From: Opitutus sp. GAS368
GTDB taxonomy: Bacteria; Verrucomicrobiota; Verrucomicrobiia; Opitutales; Opitutaceae
Length of the DNA: 6,877 nt
Assembly: GCA_945862035.1 (NCBI GenBank)
Contig: CAMAXB010000167.1
Location: forward strand, 1-6,877
Reading direction: 5' to 3'
Each line of letters starts with the position of its first letter. Within the stretch, counting starts at the first letter, position 1. This document shows, piece after piece, positions 1-6,220 of this stretch. Position numbers and translations under genes: made by a program. The notes beneath the pieces are model-generated. The model was not told the origin of the DNA, did not search any database, and saw only the letters and a program-made list of their open reading frames with translations.

Positions 1-94
1 AGTGCAGTTCATTGAAGACGTGTTTAAACTCAGGCACGTCGGCAGCCAAGCCGGGCACCGGGGGAGTGGCAAGAGGGGAAGTGCTGCCTAGCAC
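1..94. other. Window edge, possible fragment of a neighbouring gene
   Basis: Two short open stretches touch the left edge and I cannot choose between them. On the minus strand an open frame with possible GTG starts at 94 and 37 runs out of the window; its last visible residues read PEFKHVFNELH. On the plus strand an open frame enters at position 2 (QFIEDVFKLRHV) and stops at TAG 89-91. Neither is long enough to assign a family. A small hairpin (gtgct/agcac, 81-94) lies at the plus-frame stop but has no T-run after it. If the minus-strand reading is right, the neighbour is divergent from the Fe-S carrier gene. Confidence 0.25.
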
Positions 95-123
95 GGAATC
101 TGCTGGAGGTTGGGTGCGGCCCG

Positions 124-151
124 TTGACAGGGACCTCGCCGGGGCTAGCCT
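124..151 (+). promoter_or_regulatory. Sigma70-like promoter for the Fe-S carrier gene, possibly leaderless
   Basis: A perfect -35 hexamer TTGACA (124-129) is followed after 16 bases by TAGCCT (146-151), a moderate match to a -10 box. Transcription would begin about 6-8 bases downstream, at 157-159, which is the ATG at 158. No Shine-Dalgarno sequence lies before this ATG, consistent with a leaderless mRNA. The hexamers are seen in the sequence; the start site is inferred from spacing. Confidence 0.5.
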
Positions 152-157
152 ACGGGT

Positions 158-475
158 ATGGTGACGCTTTCTTCCAAGGCCGCGCAGCAGGTGCGGACGA
201 TGCACGCCGAACTGAACGCCCCCGACAAACTGCTACGGGTGTTCGTCGAAACCGGCGGCTGCTCGGGTTTTCAGTACGGCATGTCGTTCGACGACCCGAA
301 GGCTGATGACCAGCGTTTCGAGAGCGAGGGTCTCGCGATCCTGCTCGATCCCGCCAGCCATGCCTACCTCGAGGGTTCGCTCATCGACTTCGACGACGGC
401 CTGCAGGGCAAGGGGTTTGAAATCAAGAACCCCAACGCGCAGAGTACCTGCGGCTGCGGCAAGTCGTTCAGCTGA
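158..475 (+). CDS. erpA: A-type iron-sulfur carrier (ErpA/IscA/HesB family)
   Basis: This is a small cytoplasmic A-type carrier that receives Fe-S clusters from a scaffold and passes them to apoproteins. The 105-residue length is usual for the family. The three conserved cysteine ligands are present: C35 in GGCSGFQY, and C98 and C100 in the C-terminal STCGCGKSFS. The segment around residues 82-95 (LQGKGFEIKNPNAQST) is the typical run-up to the CGCG motif. The ATG at 158 gives the expected N-terminus (MVTLSSKAAQQV) and sits at the predicted transcription start. No other Fe-S biogenesis gene is visible nearby, so it looks like a stand-alone carrier. The sequence does not separate ErpA from IscA or SufA; the symbol is a best guess and the family call is firm. 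It converges with menG downstream. Confidence 0.93.
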   Translation: MVTLSSKAAQQVRTMHAELNAPDKLLRVFVETGGCSGFQYGMSFDDPKADDQRFESEGLAILLDPASHAYLEGSLIDFDDGLQGKGFEIKNPNAQSTCGCGKSFS

Positions 476-679
476 TCCGGGCTGGATCCGGAACGGGTTC
501 CGAACGGCGCGGAACTTCAACCCGGAAGTCACGAATTCCGGATTCGGAGTTTGGCCGGAAGGAACGCAAAAACTCCGCGGGTTAATGGGTGGTTCTCACG
601 GCGCCCGATCGCGCGCTCGGGCGCTCGACTGGCGTCGACCGAGCAATCCTCGTGTTTTTTGCGGCGATCCCTCCGGGGC
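476..679. other. Convergent intergenic gap with GC-rich hairpins
   Basis: These 204 bases separate the 3' ends of the Fe-S carrier gene (+) and menG (-). An 8-bp perfect stem (gcgcccga 601-608, tcgggcgc 617-624, 8-base loop) is followed by a smaller stem (tcgac 625-629, gtcga 634-638). A run of six T lies at 655-660, too far from the stems for a textbook intrinsic terminator. A role in ending transcription from both sides is plausible from the position only. I see no gene here. Confidence 0.35.
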
Positions 680-1375
680 CTATTTCGTCGCCGAATGCAG
701 GGCGACGATGCCGAAGGTCAGTCGGCACACGGTCACCTGCTTGAAGCCCGCGGCGCGGATCTCCGCCGACTTGGCCGTAGGGCCCGGGTACTGTTCGATC
801 GAACCGCACAGGTAATCATAGGCCTTCTTGTCGCCGGTCACGGCGGCCGCGATGAAGGGCAGCAGGTTCTTCAGGTAGAAATAGTAGAAAGGCCGAAACC
901 AGGCCTGGGGCTGCGAGAACTCCAGCACGTGCACGGATCCGCCCGGACGCAGCACGCGGTGCATCTCGGTCAGCGCCAGATGGCGGTCGGCCATGTTGCG
1001 CAGGCCGAAAGAAACGGTGACGGCATCAAACGTCGCATCTGCCAGAGGCAGGGCCAGGCCGTCGCCCGGTCGGAAGGATACGTTGGGATAACGCTGGGCC
1101 TGCTGCTTCTTGATCTCCGCCTCGTCCAGCATCGGCTGGCAAAAGTCCATTCCCGTGATCGCGGTGTGGCCCGGGAGCCCGCGGGCGAGGGCAAACGCGA
1201 CGTCGCCGCTGCCCGTGGCCAGATCCAGCACGTCCCGCGGCGCATGCTGCGCGACCGTGCGGACCAAGATGCGCCGCCACCCGACGTCCGCGCCTCCGCT
1301 GAGCAGGCGGTTCGCGACATCGTAGCGACGGGCGATGCGGGCGAACATGGAATTGACGGCAACCGGGTCAGGCAT
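680..1375 (-). CDS. menG: Demethylmenaquinone methyltransferase MenG/UbiE
   Basis: This SAM-dependent C-methyltransferase performs the last methylation of quinone synthesis, turning demethylmenaquinone into menaquinone (or the equivalent ubiquinone step). From the ATG at 1375 it has 231 residues, the normal family size. The N-terminal signature YDVANRLLSGGADVGWRR (about residues 18-35) and SAM-binding motif I, DLATGSGD (51-58), are clear. The second UbiE signature spans about 124-146 (GLRNMADRHL, then MHRVLRPGG), and the C-terminus carries AGFKQV and LTFGIVALH. The frame stays open to an ATG at 1441, but those 22 extra residues come from intergenic repeat DNA, so the inner ATG is preferred. 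No Shine-Dalgarno precedes it; the bases before the ATG are CCTCC. It lies 69 bases downstream of the ClpX-like gene on the same strand and is probably co-transcribed. Menaquinone rather than ubiquinone is inferred from the likely taxon. Confidence 0.93.
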   Translation of the reverse strand: MPDPVAVNSMFARIARRYDVANRLLSGGADVGWRRILVRTVAQHAPRDVLDLATGSGDVAFALARGLPGHTAITGMDFCQPMLDEAEIKKQQAQRYPNVSFRPGDGLALPLADATFDAVTVSFGLRNMADRHLALTEMHRVLRPGGSVHVLEFSQPQAWFRPFYYFYLKNLLPFIAAAVTGDKKAYDYLCGSIEQYPGPTAKSAEIRAAGFKQVTVCRLTFGIVALHSATK

Positions 1376-1386
1376 GGAGGGAATGA

Positions 1387-1447
1387 TTAATGAACAATGA
1401 CGAAGGACCAATGAAGGGAAATCCGAATGTCCATTGGACATTGGTCA
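1387..1447. repeat. Degenerate CAATG/CATTG intergenic repeat with a palindrome
   Basis: The gap between the ClpX-like gene and menG is built from degenerate CAATG/CATTG units. It includes a perfect palindrome, aatgtcca / tggacatt around one central base (1426-1442). A second inverted pair, gaccaatg (1406-1413) with cattggtc (1439-1446), shares its right arm with the palindrome, so the two folds exclude each other. The repeat overlaps the TGA stop of the ClpX-like gene (1445-1447) and supplies the false N-terminal extension of menG. Similar ATTGGTCATTGG-type intergenic repeats occur in other bacterial genomes, from memory only. A role in mRNA folding between the two genes is possible but unproven. 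Confidence 0.6.
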
Positions 1448-3034
1448 TTGGGTAGTGGTCATTTGCGCAAAGCGCTCCACCACCCATGCGGAGATCGCCT
1501 TTTCCGGGTCGGCGGCCACTTCGCGGGTAATGGGGATCGTCTTGGATTCGCCCTCCTTGGTGATGAGTTTCAGCCCGTGGTGGAAGTTCCGGAACTTGTC
1601 CTCGCAGAGCGCGCGGATGGTTTTGTCTGCCTCGAGGCTTTGCTCGACGAGCAGGTCAATGGCGTCGTCTTCGAACATGAGTTCGAAACCGTGATCCGCC
1701 TTGAAGCGATCGGCAAAGCTTTGCAGATCGCCCCGGAGCACTTCGCGCTGGCGCACCGCATTCTCCCGCAGGAGGACGCGGAGCGCAGGCTCGGGATCCG
1801 CAACGGTGGCGGCTTCCACCCGGAAGGCCTTGAGGCCCGTCGACGGGAGCTCGAACTTGAAGTTCCGAAAGACCCGTTCGAGCACGGTCATCAGTCCGCG
1901 GGCCCCGGTGTTCTCCTCGGAGGCACGGCGGGCCACGGCCGTGATCGCGTCGGGCGTGATCTCAAAATCGATGCCGTATCCGGCAAAGTCCGCCCGGTAT
2001 TGCTGCAAAATGCTGCCCTCGCTCGTGAGAAGGATTTGCTCAAGGTCCCGGGCCTGGAGCGGCTGGCAGGCGACCCGCACGGGAAGGCGCCCCACGAACT
2101 CGGGCTCCATGCCGTAGTCAATGATGTCACGCGACTGCGCCAGCCGCAGGTAATCGCTGTCCTCCTCCAGACGGGGACCAGAGGCCGCGGCGAAGCCCAT
2201 CTGCGAACTCTGCAGCCGCCGCTTGATGCCCTCGGCCAGCTTCGGGAAGGCCCCGCTCACGATGAAGAGGATGTGCCGGGTGTTGATCGTGCGCTTGCGC
2301 GCGCGCCCGCCGCGCTGGCCTTCGAACATGGCCTGCATCTGGGCCGCTAGGTCGTTCTGGCCCGTCAGCGAGACTTCCGTTTCCTCCATCAGCTTAAGCA
2401 GATTGATTTGCACGCCGCGCCCGGAAACATCGCGCCCGCCGGTGGCCCCGGAAGCAGTCGCGATCTTGTCGATCTCGTCGATGTAAATGATGCCATAGTG
2501 CGCAAGCTCCACGTCGCCCCCAGCGGCCTTGACCAGGTCCCGCACCAGATCCTCGACATCTCCACCCACGTAGCCGGTTTCCGAGAACTTGGTGGCGTCG
2601 GCCTTGACGAAGGGGACACCGATCAGCCGCGCCGCGGTCCGCATGAGGTAGGTCTTGCCGACCCCCGTGGGACCCAGCAGCAGGATGTTCTGCTTGGCGT
2701 AGTCGCGTTCGCGCACGGCCGAATCCTCCAAGCACTGCCTGACATGATTGTAGTGATCGCAGATCGCGACCGACAGGACCTTCTTCGCTTCGGCCTGCTG
2801 AATCACATAGCGATCCAGGTAGTCGCGAATCTCGCGCGGTTTGAGGTTAAATGCCCGGATCCGCTTCAATTCCTCTTGGCTCCCATCGCTTTGCGGGTTG
2901 CCACTTGCTGGCGGTGATTCGGCTCCAGCCGTCGATTTAGGCTCAAACATCGCCCGAAAGGGGCTGTCCTTCAGGAGGTCGCGAAACTGCTTAGGCAGTT
3001 GCTCCATAGGGTTTTGTGAATCTTTATCGCTCAT
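1445..3034 (-). CDS. ClpX-like AAA+ unfoldase without zinc finger, with C-terminal extension
   Basis: This AAA+ ATPase of the ClpX/HslU clade is 529 residues long, about 100 more than ordinary ClpX, and is predicted to unfold proteins in the cytoplasm. Visible motifs: Walker A GPTGVGKT (121-128), pore-1 loop GYVG (154-157), Walker B IIYIDE (182-187), RDVSGRGVQ (201-209), sensor-1 region ILFIVSGAF (255-263), arginine finger in EFVGRLP (R316) and sensor 2 GAR (R379). A QMGF segment (278-281) sits where ClpX has its IGF ClpP-docking loop. The first 60 residues are polar and contain no cysteine, so the ClpX zinc-binding domain is absent. The pore-2 region (222-248) is longer than in E. coli ClpX. 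Residues 400-529 are an extension that seems to repeat the AAA+ small subdomain. The start at 3034 has no Shine-Dalgarno; an ATG at 3007 is the alternative. A canonical clpX is probably elsewhere in the genome, so I give no symbol. Confidence 0.88.
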   Translation of the reverse strand: MSDKDSQNPMEQLPKQFRDLLKDSPFRAMFEPKSTAGAESPPASGNPQSDGSQEELKRIRAFNLKPREIRDYLDRYVIQQAEAKKVLSVAICDHYNHVRQCLEDSAVRERDYAKQNILLLGPTGVGKTYLMRTAARLIGVPFVKADATKFSETGYVGGDVEDLVRDLVKAAGGDVELAHYGIIYIDEIDKIATASGATGGRDVSGRGVQINLLKLMEETEVSLTGQNDLAAQMQAMFEGQRGGRARKRTINTRHILFIVSGAFPKLAEGIKRRLQSSQMGFAAASGPRLEEDSDYLRLAQSRDIIDYGMEPEFVGRLPVRVACQPLQARDLEQILLTSEGSILQQYRADFAGYGIDFEITPDAITAVARRASEENTGARGLMTVLERVFRNFKFELPSTGLKAFRVEAATVADPEPALRVLLRENAVRQREVLRGDLQSFADRFKADHGFELMFEDDAIDLLVEQSLEADKTIRALCEDKFRNFHHGLKLITKEGESKTIPITREVAADPEKAISAWVVERFAQMTTTQ

Positions 3035-3060
3035 GGATGTGAAAAAAATTAGCTTCTGGG

Positions 3061-3090
3061 TTGACGTAATCGTGCTGTTGAAAATAACTT
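3061..3090 (+). promoter_or_regulatory. Probable promoter of the HU-family gene
   Basis: TTGACG (3061-3066) and TAACTT (3085-3090) are separated by 18 bases, or by 17 if the -10 is read as ATAACT. This would start transcription near 3097 and give a leader of about 29 bases that includes the ribosome binding site. It lies in the 91-base gap (3035-3125), AT-rich compared with its surroundings, that also drives the divergent ClpX-like gene. For that gene I see TTGCCT and a TAATTT close to the ATG on the minus strand, but no well-spaced pair. Confidence 0.5.
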
Positions 3091-3112
3091 AGGCAAATCC
3101 TGTTGGGCTAAC

Positions 3113-3120
3113 GGAAAGGA
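3113..3120 (+). promoter_or_regulatory. Shine-Dalgarno site of the HU-family gene
   Basis: GGAAAGGA ends five bases before the ATG at 3126. It is the only convincing Shine-Dalgarno site in front of any gene in the window, and it fixes this start codon. Confidence 0.7.
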
Positions 3121-3125
3121 AAACT

Positions 3126-3446
3126 ATGTCTGAAAACCTGCCAAATCTGACCAAGCGCGAGATCGTTCTGGAAATCTACGAGAAGACCGGATTCCCACAG
3201 AAGGAAGTGGTCGCGACAGTGCAAATGACGCTCGACATCATCATGCGTGCACTGGCCGAAGGCCGCAATGTTGAGCTGCGTAATTTCGGGGTCCTCGAGG
3301 TCCAGCGACGCAAGTCGCGCATCGGTCGCAATCCAAACAAGCCTGAAGCCGAGGTTGTCATCCCCGAGCGGGCCGTGGTCAAGTTCAAGTCGGGCAAGAT
3401 TCTGAAGCAGATGCTGAAGAAGCTCGATATCCAGAAACTGACCTGA
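3126..3446 (+). CDS. HU/IHF-family DNA-binding protein
   Basis: This is a nucleoid-associated protein that binds and bends DNA as a dimer. Its 106 residues exceed the roughly 90 of E. coli HU because of short tails at both ends: about seven residues before LTKREIV, and a lysine-rich LKQMLKKLDIQKLT at the end. The family core is clear: LTKREIVLEIYEKTGF (8-23), the helical dimer region, RNVELRNFGVLEV (47-59), then the DNA-gripping arm with GRNP at 67-70, where P70 matches the intercalating proline, and VKFKSGK (85-91). The arm resembles IHF-type sequences (LRNFG, GRNPN), but a single gene cannot be assigned to the IHF or HU subgroup by eye. It is transcribed divergently from the ClpX-like gene and followed by a strong terminator, so it is probably a single-gene unit. 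Confidence 0.93.
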   Translation: MSENLPNLTKREIVLEIYEKTGFPQKEVVATVQMTLDIIMRALAEGRNVELRNFGVLEVQRRKSRIGRNPNKPEAEVVIPERAVVKFKSGKILKQMLKKLDIQKLT

Positions 3447-3471
3447 GCGCCGCTCGCGCATTCGTTTCTCC

Positions 3472-3501
3472 AAGGCCGGGCCTGTAGCCCCGGCCTTTTT
3501 T
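3472..3501 (+). terminator. Rho-independent terminator after the HU-family gene
   Basis: A perfect 9-bp stem (aaggccggg 3472-3480, cccggcctt 3489-3497) encloses an 8-base loop and runs into six T (3496-3501). It begins 25 bases after the HU-family stop and separates that gene from hisS. Confidence 0.9.
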
Positions 3502-3565
3502 CTGCCCGGGCGGGCTGCGTTTTTCGATTCGCCTCGGTTCGCCGCCGCCCCAACGTTGCGTCCCC

Positions 3566-4882
3566 ATGGCCGCGTTCCAGTCCCTGCCCGGTTTCCGCGA
3601 GTTCTATCCCGAGGCGTTTGCGCGTCGGAATCACGTCTTCCGCCTCTGGCGGCAGGCCGCTCATACCCATGGCTTTCAGGAGTACGATGCACCCGTCGTG
3701 GAGCCGCTCGACCTTTATCGGCGCAAGTCGGGCGACGAGATCGAGGCCCAGCTCTTCAGCTTCACGGACAAGGGCGGGCGCGAGGTTGCCCTGCGCCCGG
3801 AGATGACCCCGACCGTCTGCCGCTTGGTCGGCGCCAAGGCTAATTCGCTCAAACGGCCCATCAAGTGGTTCAGTATTGCGGAGTTCTACCGCTACGAGCG
3901 CGCCCAGAAGGGCCGCGAGCGCGCCTTCTTCCAGTTTAACGCCGATATCTTCGGCGAGCCGGGCCCCGAGGCGGAGATCGAACTGCTCGGCCTGCTCGTG
4001 CAGTGCCTGCGCGGTTTCGGCCTCACATCGGCCGATGTCTATGTCCGCCTGAGCGACCGCAATCTCTGGTTCTACTACCTCGAGGCGCTGGGCTTCAGCG
4101 ACGAGCAGGCCCGCGCCATCCTCTCGGCCGTCGACAAGTTTGAGAAGATGGGCGACGACGCCTTCAAGGGTTACAGCGACGCCCACGGACCGCTCGACCC
4201 GCAAAAGAAGGCCCAGATTCTTGCCTTCCTTAAAGTGACGACCCTCCCCGACCTCGAGTCCGCGCTGGCCGGGATTGGCGGCGAAAAACTGGCGGCGCGC
4301 CTCGCCGACTGGCGCACCGTTCTCGCGGGCATCGACGCGATGGGCATCGGTGACTTTGTTGCCGTCGATCTCGGCGTCGTGCGCGGTCTCGCGTACTACA
4401 CGGGCTTCGTCTTCGAGGCCTTCGACCGCAAGGGCGAGCTCCGGGCCATTGCCGGCGGAGGCCGCTACAACGACCTCGTCGAGAAGCTCGGGGGCCCCGA
4501 ACTCCCGGCGGTCGGTTTTGCGATCGGCGACGTCACCATGGCCCTGCTGCTCGAACAACGCGGCCTCATGCCGACCGTCGTCCAAGCGCCCGATGTCTAC
4601 GCGGTGATCGGCGGCCCGGCGGCGCGCCAGGCCGCCTTTGGCGACATCGCCGCGCTGCGCGGGGCCGGTTTCCGTGTGGATTACCCGCTCAAGGACGTGG
4701 CGTTCGGCAAACAATTGAAGGCCGCCTCCGACTCCGGCGCCAAACTCGCGCTGATTTTCGGTGACGACGAGGTCGCCAAGGGCGTGGTCAAGATCCGCGA
4801 TCTCACCGCGCGCGAGGAACACGAGGTCCCCGCGGACCAGGCCGCGGTGGCGGTCCGGGATTTTTTCACAGCGGGAAGCTGA
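3566..4882 (+). CDS. hisS: Histidyl-tRNA synthetase
   Basis: This class II aminoacyl-tRNA synthetase charges tRNA-His with histidine using ATP. Its 438 residues match the usual length. Class II motif 1 lies around residues 35-48 (HGFQEYDAPVVEPL). RPEMTPTVCRL (78-87) precedes motif 2, in which the ATP-binding arginine of FYRYERAQKGR is R112. The histidine-binding signature RGLAYYTGFVFEAF spans 273-286, and motif 3 is GFAIGDVTMALL (317-328). The last 95 or so residues form the anticodon-binding domain (VYAVIGG through GKQLKAAS). The intact motifs and catalytic arginines argue for a true HisS rather than the HisZ regulatory paralogue. The ATG at 3566 gives the expected SLPGFREFYPE N-terminus but has only pyrimidines (TCCCC) before it and no Shine-Dalgarno. 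No clear promoter is visible in 3502-3565. Confidence 0.95.
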   Translation: MAAFQSLPGFREFYPEAFARRNHVFRLWRQAAHTHGFQEYDAPVVEPLDLYRRKSGDEIEAQLFSFTDKGGREVALRPEMTPTVCRLVGAKANSLKRPIKWFSIAEFYRYERAQKGRERAFFQFNADIFGEPGPEAEIELLGLLVQCLRGFGLTSADVYVRLSDRNLWFYYLEALGFSDEQARAILSAVDKFEKMGDDAFKGYSDAHGPLDPQKKAQILAFLKVTTLPDLESALAGIGGEKLAARLADWRTVLAGIDAMGIGDFVAVDLGVVRGLAYYTGFVFEAFDRKGELRAIAGGGRYNDLVEKLGGPELPAVGFAIGDVTMALLLEQRGLMPTVVQAPDVYAVIGGPAARQAAFGDIAALRGAGFRVDYPLKDVAFGKQLKAASDSGAKLALIFGDDEVAKGVVKIRDLTAREEHEVPADQAAVAVRDFFTAGS

Positions 4883-4925
4883 GCGCTGGGCCACCGAATC
4901 GAGCGTTCGATCCGACCGGAGGTTA

Positions 4926-5053
4926 ACCACGGATGAACACGGATTCAATCCGTCAACTTTGAGATCCACTGAGTGACGACCGGGGCTATGCCCATGAGAA
5001 CATCCTTGGCGGGCGCCGGATCGTATCCGTGTTCATCCGTGTCCATCCGTGGT
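4926..5053. repeat. Inverted repeat of 10-bp ATCCGTGTTC units between hisS and cdd
   Basis: In the convergent gap 4883-5134, the left arm 4926-4944 (accacggatgaacacggat) is the reverse complement of most of the right arm. The right arm holds three near-copies of a decamer in tandem: atccgtgttc (5025-5034), atccgtgtcc (5035-5044) and atccgtggta (5045-5054). The left arm has two, so one arm appears to have gained or lost a unit. About 80 bases lie between the arms. A further degenerate copy, tcatccgcggt, lies at 5110-5120. No gene or classical intrinsic terminator is seen in the gap. The element could fold into a long cruciform or hairpin and end transcription from both sides; this is inference. 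Confidence 0.7.
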
Positions 5054-5134
5054 AAAATCGGGTTGAAGTTTGGTCGGCTGGACTGGATTGGGCCCGCGCT
5101 TCCCGGCGTCATCCGCGGTCGACTTCAACTTGGC

Positions 5135-5545
5135 CTACGCCAGATCCGCGGGTCCGAAGGCGCCCGGGAGCAGGGTGGGCAAGGTCGTCTCGATTCGCTC
5201 GCGGCTGTCACAGATCGAAATCACGCAGGCCTCCGGGCCGAATTCATTGATCACCTGACGGCATGCGCCGCAGGGCATGGTCGCCGTCTTGGTCGGCGTG
5301 TAGACGAGGACGCAGCGCAGCTCGCGCCGGCCGGCGGCGACGGCGCTGAAGATCGCGGTGCGTTCCGCGCAATTGCAGAGGCCGTAGGAGGCGTTCTCCA
5401 CATTGCAGCCGCTGAAAATCCTTCCGCCTTCCATGAGAATCGCCGCCCCCACGCGGAACCGGGAGTAGGGGGCGTAGGCTTCAGTGGCGGCGGCGCGGGC
5501 CGCGCGCTCAAGCTTGCGCAACTGGGCGGGGGTGGGGGCTTTCAC
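5135..5545 (-). CDS. cdd: Cytidine deaminase
   Basis: This zinc enzyme deaminates cytidine and deoxycytidine to uridine and deoxyuridine in pyrimidine salvage. Its 136 residues fit the short, homotetrameric class. The zinc and catalytic site is complete: CAE with C59 and the proton-shuttling E61, and PCGAC with C92 and C95. The substrate loop SGCNVENASYGLCNCAERTA (45-64) and the early APYSRFRVGAA (25-35) are characteristic, as is the C-terminal LLPGAF. The start is a GTG that overlaps the TGA of the upstream glycosylase frame (GTGA, 5542-5545), indicating translational coupling. No Shine-Dalgarno sits at normal spacing. It is the last gene of the minus-strand cluster. Confidence 0.94.
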   Translation of the reverse strand: MKAPTPAQLRKLERAARAAATEAYAPYSRFRVGAAILMEGGRIFSGCNVENASYGLCNCAERTAIFSAVAAGRRELRCVLVYTPTKTATMPCGACRQVINEFGPEACVISICDSRERIETTLPTLLPGAFGPADLA

Positions 5546-6152
5546 TCGGCCAAGTCTGGACCTTTCGCCCCCTCCCGAGCGAGATCATTTGCCGCGGCCG
5601 CCGGCGCCGGCGCCACTGCGCGCCAGAGGTACCAGCGGGCGACCGAGCGCCAGGGGCGCCACCGCTCCGCCTGACACCGCAGCTCGGCCGGTTGAGTTTC
5701 ACGGCCGTTTAGATCCAGACGCGAGAAGGCGAGGCGGATCGCGAAATCTCCGACCGGTCGCATGTCGGGCCGGCCGAGCCGGCAGAGGCGCAGCAGGCGC
5801 ACGGTCCATGGGCCGATCCCCGCACCGCCGTGAGGCGTTCAATCAACGCCTCAGCGGAGAGCCGGCGCGCCTGCGCGAGGTTCGGCCCGATCCCTGCCTC
5901 GGCCTTGGCGGCAAGGTCGCGCAGCGCGAGGAGCTTCGCCGCGGAAAGCCCCGCGCCGCGGAGTGACTCGTCGGAGAGCCGTCGCAGCGCGGCGGGCGAG
6001 GGCGAGCCGGGAAAAAGAGCGTTCACCCGGCCGTGGATGGCCTCGGCGGCGCGGGCATGCAGCTGTTGGTAGCTGATCGCCCGCAGCAGCGCCGCAAAGA
6101 GGCTGCGCGTGGTTTCGAGTTCCAGCTGCCAGGGCCCGACCGCGGTGCTCAC
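5542..6152 (-). pseudogene. AlkA-like DNA-3-methyladenine glycosylase, frameshifted
   Basis: This is a helix-hairpin-helix DNA glycosylase of the AlkA type, which excises alkylated purines to begin base excision repair. Two frames hold one protein. The first (from GTG 6152) carries the N-terminal helices, including LLRAISYQQLHARAAEAI (22-39) and LRGAGLSAAKLLALRDLA (64-81), then reads LTAVRG at 107-112. The second continues exactly where the family goes on: IGPWTVRLLRL, then GRPDMRPVGDFAIRLAF with the catalytic aspartate (D136 when restored), and WRPWRSVARWYLWR. One extra G at the minus-strand run GGGG (5818-5821) would join them into about 203 residues. As read, the product ends after 147 residues with a foreign tail and lacks the catalytic aspartate. 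Family-like residues (LGATEPVLGRV) continue before the GTG, but no start codon is available before the in-frame TAA at 6207-6209. It may be a real mutation or a homopolymer sequencing error. Confidence 0.82.
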
Positions 6153-6220
6153 CCGGCCGAGTACGGGCTCGGTTGCACCGAGCGCCTGCGCAGCCGCCGC
6201 GCCGGCTTAGGGCAGGGCCT

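Noticed and set aside
551..1390. A 279-codon open frame on the plus strand opposite menG
   Set aside because: It is a shadow of a well-conserved methyltransferase; no start signal or domain is visible.
1376..1441. N-terminal extension of MenG to the ATG at 1441
   Set aside because: The 22 residues are a translation of the intergenic repeat, and the inner ATG at 1375 gives the normal family length.
1427..2350. A 307-codon open frame on the plus strand opposite the ClpX-like gene
   Set aside because: It mirrors the codons of a gene with intact AAA+ motifs, and its product shows no family features.
3566..4882. HisZ, the regulatory HisS paralogue, instead of HisS
   Set aside because: Motif 2 arginine, the histidine-binding signature and the C-terminal anticodon-binding domain are all present, and no hisG lies nearby.
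3176..4969. A 597-codon open frame on the minus strand opposite hisS and the HU-family gene
   Set aside because: It is antisense to two clearly recognised genes, has a low-complexity, Arg/Glu/Ala-rich product with no motif, and is typical of long shadow frames in high-GC DNA.
4926..5054. CRISPR array from the short repeats
   Set aside because: The units are 10 bp, contiguous and partly inverted, with no regular unique spacers.
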